From Actinacidiphila alni (GTDB taxonomy: Bacteria; Actinomycetota; Actinomycetes; Streptomycetales; Streptomycetaceae): a stretch of 64,000 nt of DNA. The position numbers and the translations under genes were made by a program. The stretch covers positions 248,001 to 312,000 of the forward strand of contig NZ_FONG01000001.1 in assembly GCF_900112845.1 (NCBI RefSeq), in the 5' to 3' direction. Below, one piece after another: positions 7,879 to 16,073 of this stretch. Within the stretch, counting starts at the first letter, position 1. Each line of letters starts with the position of its first letter. Under the pieces are notes generated by a model. It did not search any database. It was not told where the DNA came from and saw nothing but the letters and a program-made list of their open reading frames with translations.

Positions 7879-8616
7879 ATGGCGGACGGGGACGGCACGG
7901 CAGGCGCGGACGACACGGTGACGCGAGCCGGTACGGCCGGGGGCGCGGCGAGCGGCACCGGGCAGGACCGGCGCGGCCCGGGCCCCGGCCGGGACCTCGG
8001 CGGGCGGCCGTTCCCCGACGTCGCGGTGGCGGCCGAAGGGCCCGACGGGCAGCGCGAGGCGCTCGCGCGGCTGCGGGAGTGGGCCGAGCAGGAGGCGCAG
8101 GACGCCATCGACTGGTACCAGCGCGACAAGCGGCGCAAGCGCCTCGCGTCCCGGCTGCTCCAGGCACTGGCCATCGCGCTGGCTGTGGCCGGTACGGCGG
8201 TGCCGCTGGCCACTGTGGCGAGCGGCGGTTCGGGACAGGGCTGGGGCTATGTGCTGCTCGCCGTCGCCGCCGGCTGCAAGGGCTTCGACCACTTCTTCGG
8301 CCTGTCGGCAGGCTGGATGCGGGACATCACCGTCGCCCACGCACTGCGCGGCGAGCTGAACGCCGTACGGCTCGAATGGGCCGTCGACGTGCTGCGCGCC
8401 GGACCCGGCGGGGCCGCCGCCCGTACCTCGGGACCCGTCGAACCGGCCGAGGTGGAACGGCAGTTGGCGCTGATCACCCGGCTCGTGACCGCCGTACGCG
8501 GCCAGGTCGAGTCCGAGACCGTCGACTGGCGGACGGACCTGAGCGCACGGCTGCGGCAGCTCCAGGAGACCGACGGGGGCCCGTCCGGCACCGCGCCGCC
8601 GGCTCAGCCCCGGTAG
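7879..8616 (+). CDS. SLATT-domain two-TM membrane protein
   Basis: The 245-residue protein has a disordered N-terminus of about 50 residues. A helix follows (DAIDWYQRDKRRKRLASRLL), then two hydrophobic helices (about residues 95-115 and 122-138) separated by a short loop, and a cytoplasmic helical tail. This is the layout of SLATT (SMODS/SLOG-associated 2TM effector) proteins, predicted to permeabilise membranes on receiving a nucleotide signal. No SLOG or nucleotidyltransferase gene is next to it, so its partner is unclear. Its stop overlaps the stop of the convergent fadD-like gene by 13 bases. Confidence 0.7.
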   Translation: MADGDGTAGADDTVTRAGTAGGAASGTGQDRRGPGPGRDLGGRPFPDVAVAAEGPDGQREALARLREWAEQEAQDAIDWYQRDKRRKRLASRLLQALAIALAVAGTAVPLATVASGGSGQGWGYVLLAVAAGCKGFDHFFGLSAGWMRDITVAHALRGELNAVRLEWAVDVLRAGPGGAAARTSGPVEPAEVERQLALITRLVTAVRGQVESETVDWRTDLSARLRQLQETDGGPSGTAPPAQPR

Positions 8617-10439
8617 AGCGCCTCGATCTCGTTCGCGTACACCTTCTCGATCGCCCGCCGCTTCAGCTTCAGCGACGGCGTCAGCGTCCCGCGCTCCTCG
8701 GAGAACTGCGACGCGAGGATGCGGAAGGTCCGGATCGACTCGGCCTGCGACACCAGGGTGTTCGCGGCGACCACCGCCCGCCGCACCTCGGTCTCCAGAT
8801 CGTGGTCGTGCACCAATTCGGCGGGCGACAGCAGCGGCTTGCCGCGCATCCGCAGCCAGTGCGCGACGGCCTCCGGGTCGAAGGTGACCAGCGCCGCCAC
8901 GTACGGCCGGTTGTTGCCGACCGCGACGCACTGCGCGACCAGCGGATGCGCGCGCACCCGCTCCTCCAGCGCCGCCGGCGACACGCTCTTGCCGCCGCTG
9001 GTCACCAGGATCTCCTTCTTGCGCCCGGTGATCGTCAGATAGCCGTCGTCGTCGAGCGCGCCCAGGTCTCCGGTGGCGAGCCAGCCGTCGCGCAGCACTT
9101 CCTCGGTGGCCTTGCCGTTGTTGAGATAGCCCTGGAAGACCTGGCCGCCGCTCAGCCAGATCTCGCCGTCCTCGGCGATCGCCACCGTGGTGCCCGGCAC
9201 CGGCTGGCCGACCGTGCCGAAGCGGGTCTGCTCCGGCGGATTGGCGGTCGCGGCGGCCGTCGTCTCGGTGAGCCCGTAGCCCTCGTAGATCGTGACGCCC
9301 GCACCCGCGAAGAACAGCCCGAGCCGGCGCTCCATCGCCGAGCCGCCCGAGATGCCGTGCCGCACCCGGCCGCCGAGCGCGTCACGGACCTTGCTGTAGA
9401 CGAGCTTGTCGTAGAGCTGGTGCTGCATCCGCAGCGCGGTGCTCGGGCCCGGCCCGGTCTCGAAGGCGCGCGCCTCCATGGCCTCGGCATACCGCACCGC
9501 GACATCGACCGCCTTGTCGAACGGGCCGAGCCTGCCGCCCTCCTCGGCCTTGCGCCGCGCCGCCTGGTACACCTTCTCGAAGACGTACGGCACGGCCAGT
9601 ACGAAGGTCGGCCGGAAGGCCGCGAGGCTGGGAATCAGATCGGCGGCCGTCATGCTCGGCTGGTGGCCGAGCCGGATCCGGTGCCGTACCGCCGCCACCT
9701 CCACCATCCGGCCGAAGACATGGGCCAGCGGCAGGAAGAGCAGCGTCGAGGGCTCCTCGCCGGGCTTGCTGCGGAAGACCGGTTCCCAGCGGGCCACCAC
9801 ATTCTCGGTCTCCGCCATGAAGTTGGCGTGCGTCAGGACGCAGCCCTTGGGCCGGCCCGTGGTGCCCGAGGTGTAGATGACGGTGGCGATCGCGTCCGGT
9901 GTGACGGCCAGGCGGTGCCGCTCCACGACGTCGTCGCCGATCTGCCGCCCCGCTTCCGACAGTTCGGCCACGCAGTCCGAGTCCAGCTGCCACAGCCGGT
10001 TCAGCGCGGGCAGTTCGTCGACGGCCGCGCCGATCGTCATGGCGTGGTCCTCGTGCTCCACGATCGCCGCGACCGCGCCCGAGTCGTGCAGCATCCACCG
10101 CACCTGCTCCGAAGAGGAGGTCGGATACACCGGTACGGACTGGGCGCCGATCGCCCACAGCGCGAAGTCGAACAGCGTCCACTCGTAGCGGGTGCGGGAC
10201 ATGATCGCGACCCGGTCGCCGAAGCGGACGCCCTCCGCCAGCAGCCCCTTGGCCACCGCGAGCACCTGGTCGCGGAATTCGGTGGTCGTCACGTCGTGCC
10301 AGACGCCGTCGCCCTCTTTCGGGTCGAAGCGGCCGAGCACCACCTTGTCGGGGGCCTGCTGCGCGTTGCCGAACACGGCATCCGCCAGACCCCCGGCCTG
10401 TGGTGCCGTGGCCATGGCGGGGACGCTGAACTCACGCAA
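8604..10439 (-). CDS. Long-chain fatty acid-CoA ligase (AMP-binding)
   Basis: The 611-residue ANL-superfamily enzyme is of the FadD15/FAA1 type. It has the P-loop YTSGTTGRPKGC (about residues 189-200), the motif GYGLTETTAAATANPP for AMP/substrate binding, and LATGDLGALDDDGYLTITGRKKE with the conserved Asp and the hinge Lys region; the C-terminal TPSLKLKRRAI carries the adenylation lysine. It activates fatty acids as acyl-adenylate, then acyl-CoA, at the membrane. The start is a TTG (MREFSVPA), supported by a strong GAGGAG 8 bases upstream and the lack of a better ATG. The convergent SLATT gene overlaps its 3' end. Confidence 0.92.
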   Translation of the reverse strand: MREFSVPAMATAPQAGGLADAVFGNAQQAPDKVVLGRFDPKEGDGVWHDVTTTEFRDQVLAVAKGLLAEGVRFGDRVAIMSRTRYEWTLFDFALWAIGAQSVPVYPTSSSEQVRWMLHDSGAVAAIVEHEDHAMTIGAAVDELPALNRLWQLDSDCVAELSEAGRQIGDDVVERHRLAVTPDAIATVIYTSGTTGRPKGCVLTHANFMAETENVVARWEPVFRSKPGEEPSTLLFLPLAHVFGRMVEVAAVRHRIRLGHQPSMTAADLIPSLAAFRPTFVLAVPYVFEKVYQAARRKAEEGGRLGPFDKAVDVAVRYAEAMEARAFETGPGPSTALRMQHQLYDKLVYSKVRDALGGRVRHGISGGSAMERRLGLFFAGAGVTIYEGYGLTETTAAATANPPEQTRFGTVGQPVPGTTVAIAEDGEIWLSGGQVFQGYLNNGKATEEVLRDGWLATGDLGALDDDGYLTITGRKKEILVTSGGKSVSPAALEERVRAHPLVAQCVAVGNNRPYVAALVTFDPEAVAHWLRMRGKPLLSPAELVHDHDLETEVRRAVVAANTLVSQAESIRTFRILASQFSEERGTLTPSLKLKRRAIEKVYANEIEALYRG

Positions 10440-10587
10440 CGGGTGTTCTCCTCGGACCGCACGGTGCGGGGCCCGTAAGCTACCCGATCCACAGGTTCGG
10501 CGGGAGGGCCGTCGCACAGCCGGTTTATCGGACATCTGTGCTGGTGGCGAGCGTTTTGCCGGGTCGCACAAGGGAGCCGTGCAGCCC

Positions 10588-10620
10588 GGCGCCGGAGGGT
10601 CCTTCCGGCGCCGTACTTTT
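10588..10620 (+). terminator. Intrinsic-terminator-like hairpin with no gene upstream
   Basis: Arms GGCGCCGGA and TCCGGCGCC (10588-10612) flank a 7-base loop and are followed by a T-rich run on the plus strand. No plus-strand gene lies upstream: fadD reads leftward from 10439 and the LysR gene leftward to 10807. It may end a small RNA made from about 10450 onward. The rest of the 367-base gap 10440-10806 shows only the tandem repeats listed next. Confidence 0.55.
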
Positions 10621-10737
10621 ATCTCCACCAAATCTGCGCCGACCGGTCACTGGCGCTCCACTGTCCCAGGCGTCCCGTGCGCCACGGAACTCCAGGTCGG
10701 CGGCGGTCCACCGCTCTCTTGCGCGGCTCAGTGGTCC

Positions 10738-10815
10738 GGATCCATGGCGCGGCTCTACGGCACGGATCCATGGCGCGGCCCGTCGGCCCGGATCCATGGC
10801 GCGGTTCTACGGCAC
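10738..10815. repeat. Three 26-bp tandem repeats at the LysR gene 3' end
   Basis: Three adjacent copies start at 10738, 10764 and 10790. Each begins GGATCCATGGCGCGG, and copies one and three continue almost identically (CTCTACGGCAC / TTCTACGGCAC). The third copy runs into the last codons of the LysR gene, so copy-number change here would alter its C-terminus or 3' UTR. Confidence 0.9.
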
Positions 10816-11688
10816 GGGCCCAGCCGCCGGCCGGTGCAGGCGGTCGCCGCCCGCCAGGATCGCGGCGGCCAGCGCGTCGGCCGCCTCCTGCGCCCGGGAC
10901 CGGCCCCGACCGTGCAGCAGGACGAAGTCCACCCCGCCGAGATCCGGCAGTCCCGCGCGGGCGGGCAGCCGCACCAGACCGGCCGGCACCAGACCCTGTG
11001 CGTGCGCCATCACCCCGAGCCCCGCGCGGGCCGCCGCGACCAGACCGCTGAGCGAGGCACTGGTACACGCCACGCGCCACGGCCGCGCGTGCCGCTCCAG
11101 CACCTCCAGCGCGCGGGCCCGGGTGATGCCGGGCGGCGGGAAGGCGATCAGCGGCACCGGCCGCTCCGGGTCGAGACGCAGCCGCTCGCTGCCGATCCAC
11201 ACCAGCTTGTCCCGCCACACCAGCTGTCCCGGACCGTCCGGCCCGTAGCGTTTGGCCAGACACAGGTCGAGCAGGCCCGCGCCGAGCCGCTGGTGCAGCG
11301 TGCCGGACAGTTCGACGGACAGTTCCAGGTCGACCTCGGGGTGCTCGCGTCGGAAACCCTCCAGGATCTCCGGCAGCCGGGTGAGCACGAAATCCTCCGA
11401 GACCCCGAACCGCAGCCGGCCGCGCAGCCGGGTGCCGGTGAAGAAGCCGGTCGCCCGCTCGTTCGCCTCCAGGATCGTGCGCGCGAAGCCGAGCATCGCC
11501 TCGCCGTCCTCGGTCAGCTCCACCCCGTGCGTGTCGCGGACGAAGAGCCGGCAGCCCGCCGCCTCCTCCAGACGCCGTACGTGCTGGCTCACCGTGGACT
11601 GCCGCAGCCCCAGCCGGTGGGCGGCCTGCGTGAAGCTCAGCGTCTGCGCCACCGCGAGGAAGGTGCGCAACTGCGCCGGATCGAACAT
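10807..11688 (-). CDS. LysR-family transcriptional regulator
   Basis: The 293-residue protein has an N-terminal winged HTH (MFDPAQLRTFLAVAQTLSFTQAAHRLGLRQSTVSQHVRRLEEA, residues 1-43 in two stretches) and a LysR substrate-binding domain starting LRGRLRFGVSEDF. It is divergent from the bile-acid-symporter-family transporter at 11724 with only 35 bases between starts, which is the classic arrangement in which a LysR protein controls its divergent neighbour. TATCG/CGATA half-sites fill that gap. The last codons fall in a 26-bp tandem repeat, so the extreme C-terminus (GDRLHRPAAGPVP) may be strain-variable. Confidence 0.92.
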   Translation of the reverse strand: MFDPAQLRTFLAVAQTLSFTQAAHRLGLRQSTVSQHVRRLEEAAGCRLFVRDTHGVELTEDGEAMLGFARTILEANERATGFFTGTRLRGRLRFGVSEDFVLTRLPEILEGFRREHPEVDLELSVELSGTLHQRLGAGLLDLCLAKRYGPDGPGQLVWRDKLVWIGSERLRLDPERPVPLIAFPPPGITRARALEVLERHARPWRVACTSASLSGLVAAARAGLGVMAHAQGLVPAGLVRLPARAGLPDLGGVDFVLLHGRGRSRAQEAADALAAAILAGGDRLHRPAAGPVP

Positions 11689-11696
11689 GCCCGCCA

Positions 11697-11719
11697 CGAT
11701 AGCCGGTGTTATCGCGATA
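11697..11719. promoter_or_regulatory. Probable LysR operator between divergent genes
   Basis: CGATA (11697-11701), an 8-base gap, then TATCGCGATA (11710-11719) gives three CGATA/TATCG half-sites, including a perfect 10-base palindrome, in the 35-base divergent intergenic region. LysR proteins bind such interrupted dyads. Confidence 0.55.
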
Positions 11720-11723
11720 CGTG

Positions 11724-12959
11724 ATGGCAGTGACCACGGCCAGCGGACTTCCCGATGCCCCAGGTCACGGCGATGCTGGAGCGGTGCCGCAGAAAACCGT
11801 CCCCCTCGCCGTACCGCGCCCGAAGCGGCTGCCCGTCGACCCGTACATCGCGCTGCTGCTGTCCACCGTGCTGGTCGCCGCATTGCTGCCCGCCAAGGGT
11901 TCCGCGGCGACGGCGGCGCAGTGGGCCACCAATGGAGCCGTCGCCCTGCTCTTCTTCCTCTACGGCGCACGGCTGTCCACCCGCGAGGCGCTCACCGGCC
12001 TGCGGCACTGGCGGCTGCACCTGACCGTGCTCGCCGCGACCTTCGCCGTCTTCCCGCTGCTGGGCCTCGCCGCCCGCGGCCTGGTGCCGTACGTCCTGGC
12101 GCCGCAGCTCTACCCGGGCTTCCTCTTCCTGTGCCTGCTGCCGTCCACGATCCAGTCGTCGATCGCCTTCACCTCGATCGCCCGCGGCAATGTTGCCGCC
12201 GCCATCTGCGCCGGGTCCTTCTCCAGCCTCGCCGGGATCGTCCTCACCCCGCTGCTCGCCGCCGCCTTCATCGGCGGCGGCTCCGGCATCAGCGCGCACG
12301 CCCTGCTGGACATCGCCCTGCAACTACTGGCGCCCTTCGTCGCGGGCCAGCTGCTGCGCGGCCGGATCAGCGGCTTCCTCACCCGGCACCGCACCGTGCT
12401 CGGCCGCGTCGACCGCGGCTCGATCCTGCTGGTCGTCTACACCGCGTTCAGCGCCGGCATGGCCGAGGGCATCTGGCACAAGGTCCCGGTGCCGCGGCTC
12501 GCCGAGCTCCTCCTCGCCGAGGCCCTGCTGCTCGCCCTGATGCTCGGCCTCACCTCGTACGGCGCCCGCCGGCTCGGTTTCGGCCGCGCCGACCGGATCA
12601 CCATCGTCTTCGCCGGGTCCAAGAAGAGCCTGGCCTCGGGACTGCCCATGGCCACCGTCCTGTTCGGCTCGGGCGCCGGCCTCGCCGTGCTGCCGCTGAT
12701 GCTCTTCCACCAGATGCAGCTCATGGTCTGCGCGGTGATCGCCAAGCGCTGGGCGCGGACGGCGGAGCCGGGTCCGGCACCGGGCGAGGAAGGCGTGGCA
12801 CCGGGCGGGGAAGGCGCGGCACCGGGTGCGGAAGGAGCGGCACCGGGTGCGGAAGGCGCCGCACCGGGCGGGGAAGGAGCGGCACCGGGCGGGGAAGGCG
12901 CGGCGCTGGTCAGAGCCGCAGCAGCGCCACCAGCAGCACCGCCGCCGACCACGACGTGA
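11724..12959 (+). CDS. Bile acid:sodium symporter (SBF/PF13593-like) family transporter
   Basis: The 411-residue membrane protein has about 9-10 hydrophobic helices between residues 35 and 340, as in the SBF-like family. Conserved stretches include ALLFFLYGARLST, FLFLCLLPSTIQSSIAFTSIARGN (the crossing-helix ion site), and FAGSKKSLASGLPMATVLF. Relatives move organic anions with Na+ or H+; the substrate here is unknown. The C-terminus is a low-complexity tail built from six 7-residue repeats. The ATG follows an in-frame GTG at 11706; later GTG starts near 11784 are possible. Probably controlled by the divergent LysR. Its 3' end overlaps the convergent gene by 50 bases. Confidence 0.85.
   Translation: MAVTTASGLPDAPGHGDAGAVPQKTVPLAVPRPKRLPVDPYIALLLSTVLVAALLPAKGSAATAAQWATNGAVALLFFLYGARLSTREALTGLRHWRLHLTVLAATFAVFPLLGLAARGLVPYVLAPQLYPGFLFLCLLPSTIQSSIAFTSIARGNVAAAICAGSFSSLAGIVLTPLLAAAFIGGGSGISAHALLDIALQLLAPFVAGQLLRGRISGFLTRHRTVLGRVDRGSILLVVYTAFSAGMAEGIWHKVPVPRLAELLLAEALLLALMLGLTSYGARRLGFGRADRITIVFAGSKKSLASGLPMATVLFGSGAGLAVLPLMLFHQMQLMVCAVIAKRWARTAEPGPAPGEEGVAPGGEGAAPGAEGAAPGAEGAAPGGEGAAPGGEGAALVRAAAAPPAAPPPTTT
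12777..12902. repeat. Six 21-bp in-frame tandem repeats
   Basis: Six copies of a 21-base unit encode APG(E/G/A)EG(A/V) in the cytoplasmic tail of the transporter. All six keep the frame, so changes in copy number would lengthen or shorten the tail without truncating the protein. Confidence 0.92.
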
Positions 12960-13290
12960 ACAGGGCGTAGGCGAACAGTTCCCTGCCGCGGTCGCCGTGC
13001 CGGAGCTGCCGCAGCAGCACCCAGCCGAAGAACACCGTCTCGGCGCCCGCGCCCGCCACCCCGTACGCGGGGGACCACAGCCCGACGATCAGCGCCGCCG
13101 TGGTCAGGGTGTGCAGGACGCCGACGGCCGGCATCACCCAGCCGCGCCGGCCCTCCAGCAGCCCCAGCCTGGTCAGACCGTCGAGCCGCTCGACCCCGGG
13201 CTTGAAACGGGTCAGCGCCGCCAGCGCCGACGGCACCACTTCCAGCAGCAGCGCGATGGTCAGGACGGCATTGAGCGCGAACACGTGCAT
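12910..13290 (-). CDS. DoxX-like four-TM membrane protein
   Basis: The 126-residue protein has four hydrophobic segments and a short polar loop with TRFKPGVERLDGL. Length and topology fit small DoxX-like membrane proteins; the function is unknown. The ATG sits directly after a GGGGGG run with almost no spacing, so the GTG two codons later (13284) may be the true start. It reads into fdhD's strand direction with 33 bases to that gene's stop, and its own 3' end overlaps the transporter gene by 50 bases. Confidence 0.6.
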   Translation of the reverse strand: MHVFALNAVLTIALLLEVVPSALAALTRFKPGVERLDGLTRLGLLEGRRGWVMPAVGVLHTLTTAALIVGLWSPAYGVAGAGAETVFFGWVLLRQLRHGDRGRELFAYALFTSWSAAVLLVALLRL

Positions 13291-13323
13291 CCCCCCGGTG
13301 ATCCCTCGCGGACGAGCGAAGGA

Positions 13324-14169
13324 TCAGTGTGCCTGCCGCGCCGCCAGAGCGATACGGTCCTCGCCCGCGTACACGTTCATCGCGTTGCCGCGCAGGAAGC
13401 CGACCAGCGTGAGGCCGGTCTCGACGGCCAGGTCGACGGCCAGCGAGGACGGCGCGGAGACGGCGGCGAGCACGGGGATTCCCGCCATGACCGCCTTCTG
13501 GGCCAGTTCGAAGGAGGCGCGGCCGGAGACCATGAGGATGTTCCCGGCCAGCGGCAGCCGCCCGTCGCGCAGGGCACGGCCGACGAGCTTGTCCACGGCA
13601 TTGTGCCGCCCGACGTCCTCGCGGGCGTCCAGCAGCTCCCCGTCCGCGTCGAACAGCGCGGCGGCGTGCAGACCGCCGGTGCGGTCGAAGACGGCCTGGG
13701 CGCCGCGCAGCCGGTCCGGCAGCGACGACAGCAGCTCGGGGGTGAGCGTGGGGGAGCGGTGGTCCGTGATCGGCAGCCGGGTGGCCGTGCGCACGGCGTC
13801 CAGGCTGGCCTTGCCGCACAGGCCGCAGGAGGACGTGGTGTAGACGTTCCGCTCCAGCGTGATGTCAGGCACCGGCACCCCGGGTGCCAGCCGGACGTCC
13901 ACGACGTTGTACGTATTGACGCCCTCGTCGGTGGCGCCCGCGCAGTAGACGACGGAGGCGACCTCGTCGGCGGCGGCCAGCACGCCCTCGCTGACCAGGA
14001 AACCGGTCGCCAGCGCGAAGTCGTCGCCGGGCGTACGCATGGTGATCGCCAACGGCCTGCCGTTCAGCCGGATCTCCAGCGGCTCCTCGGCCACCAGCGT
14101 GTCCGCCCGGTGCCCGACCACGCCGTCCCTGATCCGCAGTATCCGCCGTCGCTCGGTGACCCGTCCCAT
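13324..14169 (-). CDS. fdhD: Formate dehydrogenase accessory sulfurtransferase FdhD
   Basis: The 281-residue FdhD transfers sulfur from a cysteine desulfurase to the molybdenum cofactor of formate dehydrogenase. Diagnostic segments are EEPLEIRLNGRPLAITMRTPGDD near the N-terminus, VYTTSSCGLCGKASL with the sulfur-carrying CxxC cysteines (about residues 112-115), DVGRHNAVDKLVG, and the C-terminal ASFELAQKAVMAGIPVLAAVSAPSSLAVDLA in two blocks. No formate dehydrogenase is in this window. An in-frame GTG three codons in is a better-spaced alternative start. Confidence 0.96.
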   Translation of the reverse strand: MGRVTERRRILRIRDGVVGHRADTLVAEEPLEIRLNGRPLAITMRTPGDDFALATGFLVSEGVLAAADEVASVVYCAGATDEGVNTYNVVDVRLAPGVPVPDITLERNVYTTSSCGLCGKASLDAVRTATRLPITDHRSPTLTPELLSSLPDRLRGAQAVFDRTGGLHAAALFDADGELLDAREDVGRHNAVDKLVGRALRDGRLPLAGNILMVSGRASFELAQKAVMAGIPVLAAVSAPSSLAVDLAVETGLTLVGFLRGNAMNVYAGEDRIALAARQAH

Positions 14170-14250
14170 CCCTCAAGGGTGGCATAGGTAGGGTGATCGG
14201 GAACTCGCCGCTGAGTACACACCGCGGACCTACCAGAATGGCAGACCGAG

Positions 14251-14589
14251 ATGAGCGACCAGCCGACCGCCGAGCACTCTCTGGTGAGCGACGAGGAAGC
14301 ACTGGAGAGACTGCGTGCCCTGCGGGGCAGCATCGACAATCTGGACGCGGCGCTCGTGCACCTGCTCGCCGAACGCTTCAAGTGCACCCAGCAGGTCGGT
14401 GAGCTGAAGGCCGCCCACCACCTGCCCCCCGCCGACCCCGCCCGCGAAGCCGACCAGATCGCCCGGCTCCGCCGTCTCGCGGAGGACGCCAAACTCGATC
14501 CGGCCTTCGCCGAGAAGTTCCTCAACTTCATCATCGACGAGGTCGTACGGCACCACCGCGCGATCGCCGCCCGGCCCAAGCGGGTCTGA
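14251..14589 (+). CDS. Chorismate mutase (AroQ class)
   Basis: The 112-residue all-helical AroQ protein converts chorismate to prephenate in Phe/Tyr synthesis. Visible active-site pattern: LRALRGSIDNLDAALVHLL, AERF, VGELKAAH (catalytic Lys), then DQIARLRRLAEDAKLDPAFAEKFLNFIIDEV. The length is that of a stand-alone mutase, with no dehydratase or dehydrogenase fused. It diverges from fdhD, with 81 bases between starts. Confidence 0.93.
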   Translation: MSDQPTAEHSLVSDEEALERLRALRGSIDNLDAALVHLLAERFKCTQQVGELKAAHHLPPADPAREADQIARLRRLAEDAKLDPAFAEKFLNFIIDEVVRHHRAIAARPKRV

Positions 14590-14724
14590 ACCCCCGCCCC
14601 CGGGTCCACCCTGAGTCACCACTCCTGACCGTGCGTCAAATGACCGGCGCCCGCACCCCGAAACCCGGTGGTGGGGCGCCGCGTTGAACCTGGCACAGCA
14701 CACGCACACGTCTGGAGCCAGAAC

Positions 14725-15390
14725 ATGAAGCTCACGGTCTTCGCCGCAACCGGGGGGATCGGTCGGCTCCTCGTCGACCAGGCACTCGACGCGGGACACG
14801 ACGTCACAGCCGTCGTCCGTAATCCGGCCCGGCTCACCCGGGACGTCCACGCCGTCACCGCCGACCTGACCGCACCCGACCCCGAGGCGCTGCGCGGCGC
14901 GGTCGAGGGCGCCGACGGCGTCCTGTCCGCCTTCGGCCCCACATCCCGCGCCCAGGCCGGCATCACCTCGGAGGGCACCCGCGCCATCGTCGAGGCGATG
15001 CAGGCCACCGGCGCCCGCCGGATCGTCGTCGTCAGCGCCGCCCCGGTGTCCACCACACCGTCCCCCGGCCGCCCGAACCCGCCCAAGCACGACCCCGGCG
15101 AGGGCCCGCTGATGCGCTACGTCGGCGCCCCCATGGGCAAGCTCTTCCTCGGCAAGCACTTCGCCGACCTCGCCCTCATGGAGGACATCCTCCGCGAGAG
15201 CGGCCTCGACTGGACCTCCGTCCGCCCACCCCGCCTGACCGACAAGCCGCTGTCCACCACCTACCGCACCGCCGTCGACCGGAATCTGCGGAACGGCGCC
15301 CTCGCCTCCCGCGCCGACGTCGCCCACTTCATGCTCCGCTGCCTCGACGACCCCGGCACCGTCAAACAGGCCATCGGCATCGCGAGCTGA
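14725..15390 (+). CDS. NAD(P)H-binding atypical SDR (NmrA-like)
   Basis: The 221-residue Rossmann protein starts MKLTVFAATGGIGRLLVDQALDAG, with the TGGIG dinucleotide loop of the NAD(P)-binding_10 family. It continues with HDVTAVVRNPARL, an acidic DGVLSAFGP strand, and VVVSAAPV. Close relatives are annotated as flavin reductase-like or NmrA-type redox sensors; the substrate is unknown. GGAG lies 9 bases before the ATG. A small GC hairpin (GCCGCCC/GGGCGGC, 15436-15453) follows the stop. Confidence 0.85.
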   Translation: MKLTVFAATGGIGRLLVDQALDAGHDVTAVVRNPARLTRDVHAVTADLTAPDPEALRGAVEGADGVLSAFGPTSRAQAGITSEGTRAIVEAMQATGARRIVVVSAAPVSTTPSPGRPNPPKHDPGEGPLMRYVGAPMGKLFLGKHFADLALMEDILRESGLDWTSVRPPRLTDKPLSTTYRTAVDRNLRNGALASRADVAHFMLRCLDDPGTVKQAIGIAS

Positions 15391-15550
15391 CCCCGGCCCC
15401 CACGGCCCCGCATTTTCCGGCCCTCCGCCGCCTCCGCCGCCCGCCCGGGCGGCGCCGGACCACCCGCCGGATTCGCAGGTGAGAAGCACTCCGAATCCTT
15501 GGTATCGTTGTTCCCGTCGCCACGACCTCACGGTCGCGGTGGCACACCCG

Positions 15551-15635
15551 GTCCGGGTGGCGGAATGGCAGACGCGCTAGCTTGAGGTGCTAGTGCCCTT
15601 TATCGGGCGTGGGGGTTCAAGTCCCCCCTCGGACA
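15551..15635 (+). tRNA. tRNA-Leu (anticodon GAG)
   Basis: The 85-nt gene folds as a class II tRNA. Acceptor GTCCGGG pairs with CTCGGAC; the anticodon stem CTAGC/GCTAG holds the loop TTGAGGT (anticodon GAG); there is a long variable arm GCCCTTTATCGGGC, and the T arm is GGGGGTTCAAGTCCCCC. CCA is not encoded. A foreign-looking segment follows, as is common at tRNA attachment sites. Confidence 0.96.
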
Positions 15636-15675
15636 CAATCAGGGGACGTTCGCGAGATCGTCTCGAAGCGTCGTG

Positions 15676-15711
15676 GAGATACCGGCGAGTCATGTGACTC
15701 GCCGGTATCTC
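15676..15711 (+). terminator. Long perfect hairpin downstream of tRNA-Leu
   Basis: The arms GAGATACCGGCGAGTCA and TGACTCGCCGGTATCTC are exact 17-base complements around a 2-base loop, 40 bases after the tRNA. It is best read as the tRNA terminator; the perfect dyad could also be part of an integration site. Confidence 0.75.
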
Positions 15712-16073
15712 GTCTGTTCTGGGGCCTCGAACCTCGTGACCGGTCCGATGAGGTAGCGAGGCATCGGCGGTCCAGATGCTTCTCTCATCACCTGCGGAAA
15801 CCCCACAGGCCTGCGCGACGGCTGGTAGCCGTGACGTGGGCCTGTCGGACGTTCAGGGCCGGAGCGTGGTTCGTGATCGTGCTTGAGGTTCATCGCCAAC
15901 GTGGAAGTGCGTGCACGCCGTCCGATGTCTTCGCTTCGGACGGCGGCTTGCCATCACTCGGGAGGGTGGGAGCGCCTCCAGCGTCTTGGTGACTGAATCC
16001 GTAGATGACTCACCACCTGCGCGGATAGCCTGGCAATGTTTGGATGATCGAGTAAAGACGAGGTGGGGCGAGC
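15712..16073. other. Intergenic region between tRNA-Leu hairpin and AIPR gene
   Basis: I see no convincing gene here. The base composition is more AT-rich than the neighbourhood, and a frame open from inside the tRNA to 15992 has no family features. The last about 60 bases hold the AIPR ribosome binding site (GAGGTGGGG). Confidence 0.6.

Noticed and set aside
6846..10478. A 1210-codon open frame on the plus strand across the aldo/keto reductase, SLATT and fadD region
   Set aside because: It is the antisense shadow of clear family proteins; its translation is Arg/Gly/Pro-rich with no domains.
15609..15992. A 127-codon frame starting inside tRNA-Leu
   Set aside because: It overlaps the tRNA and its terminator hairpin, has no Shine-Dalgarno and no recognisable features.
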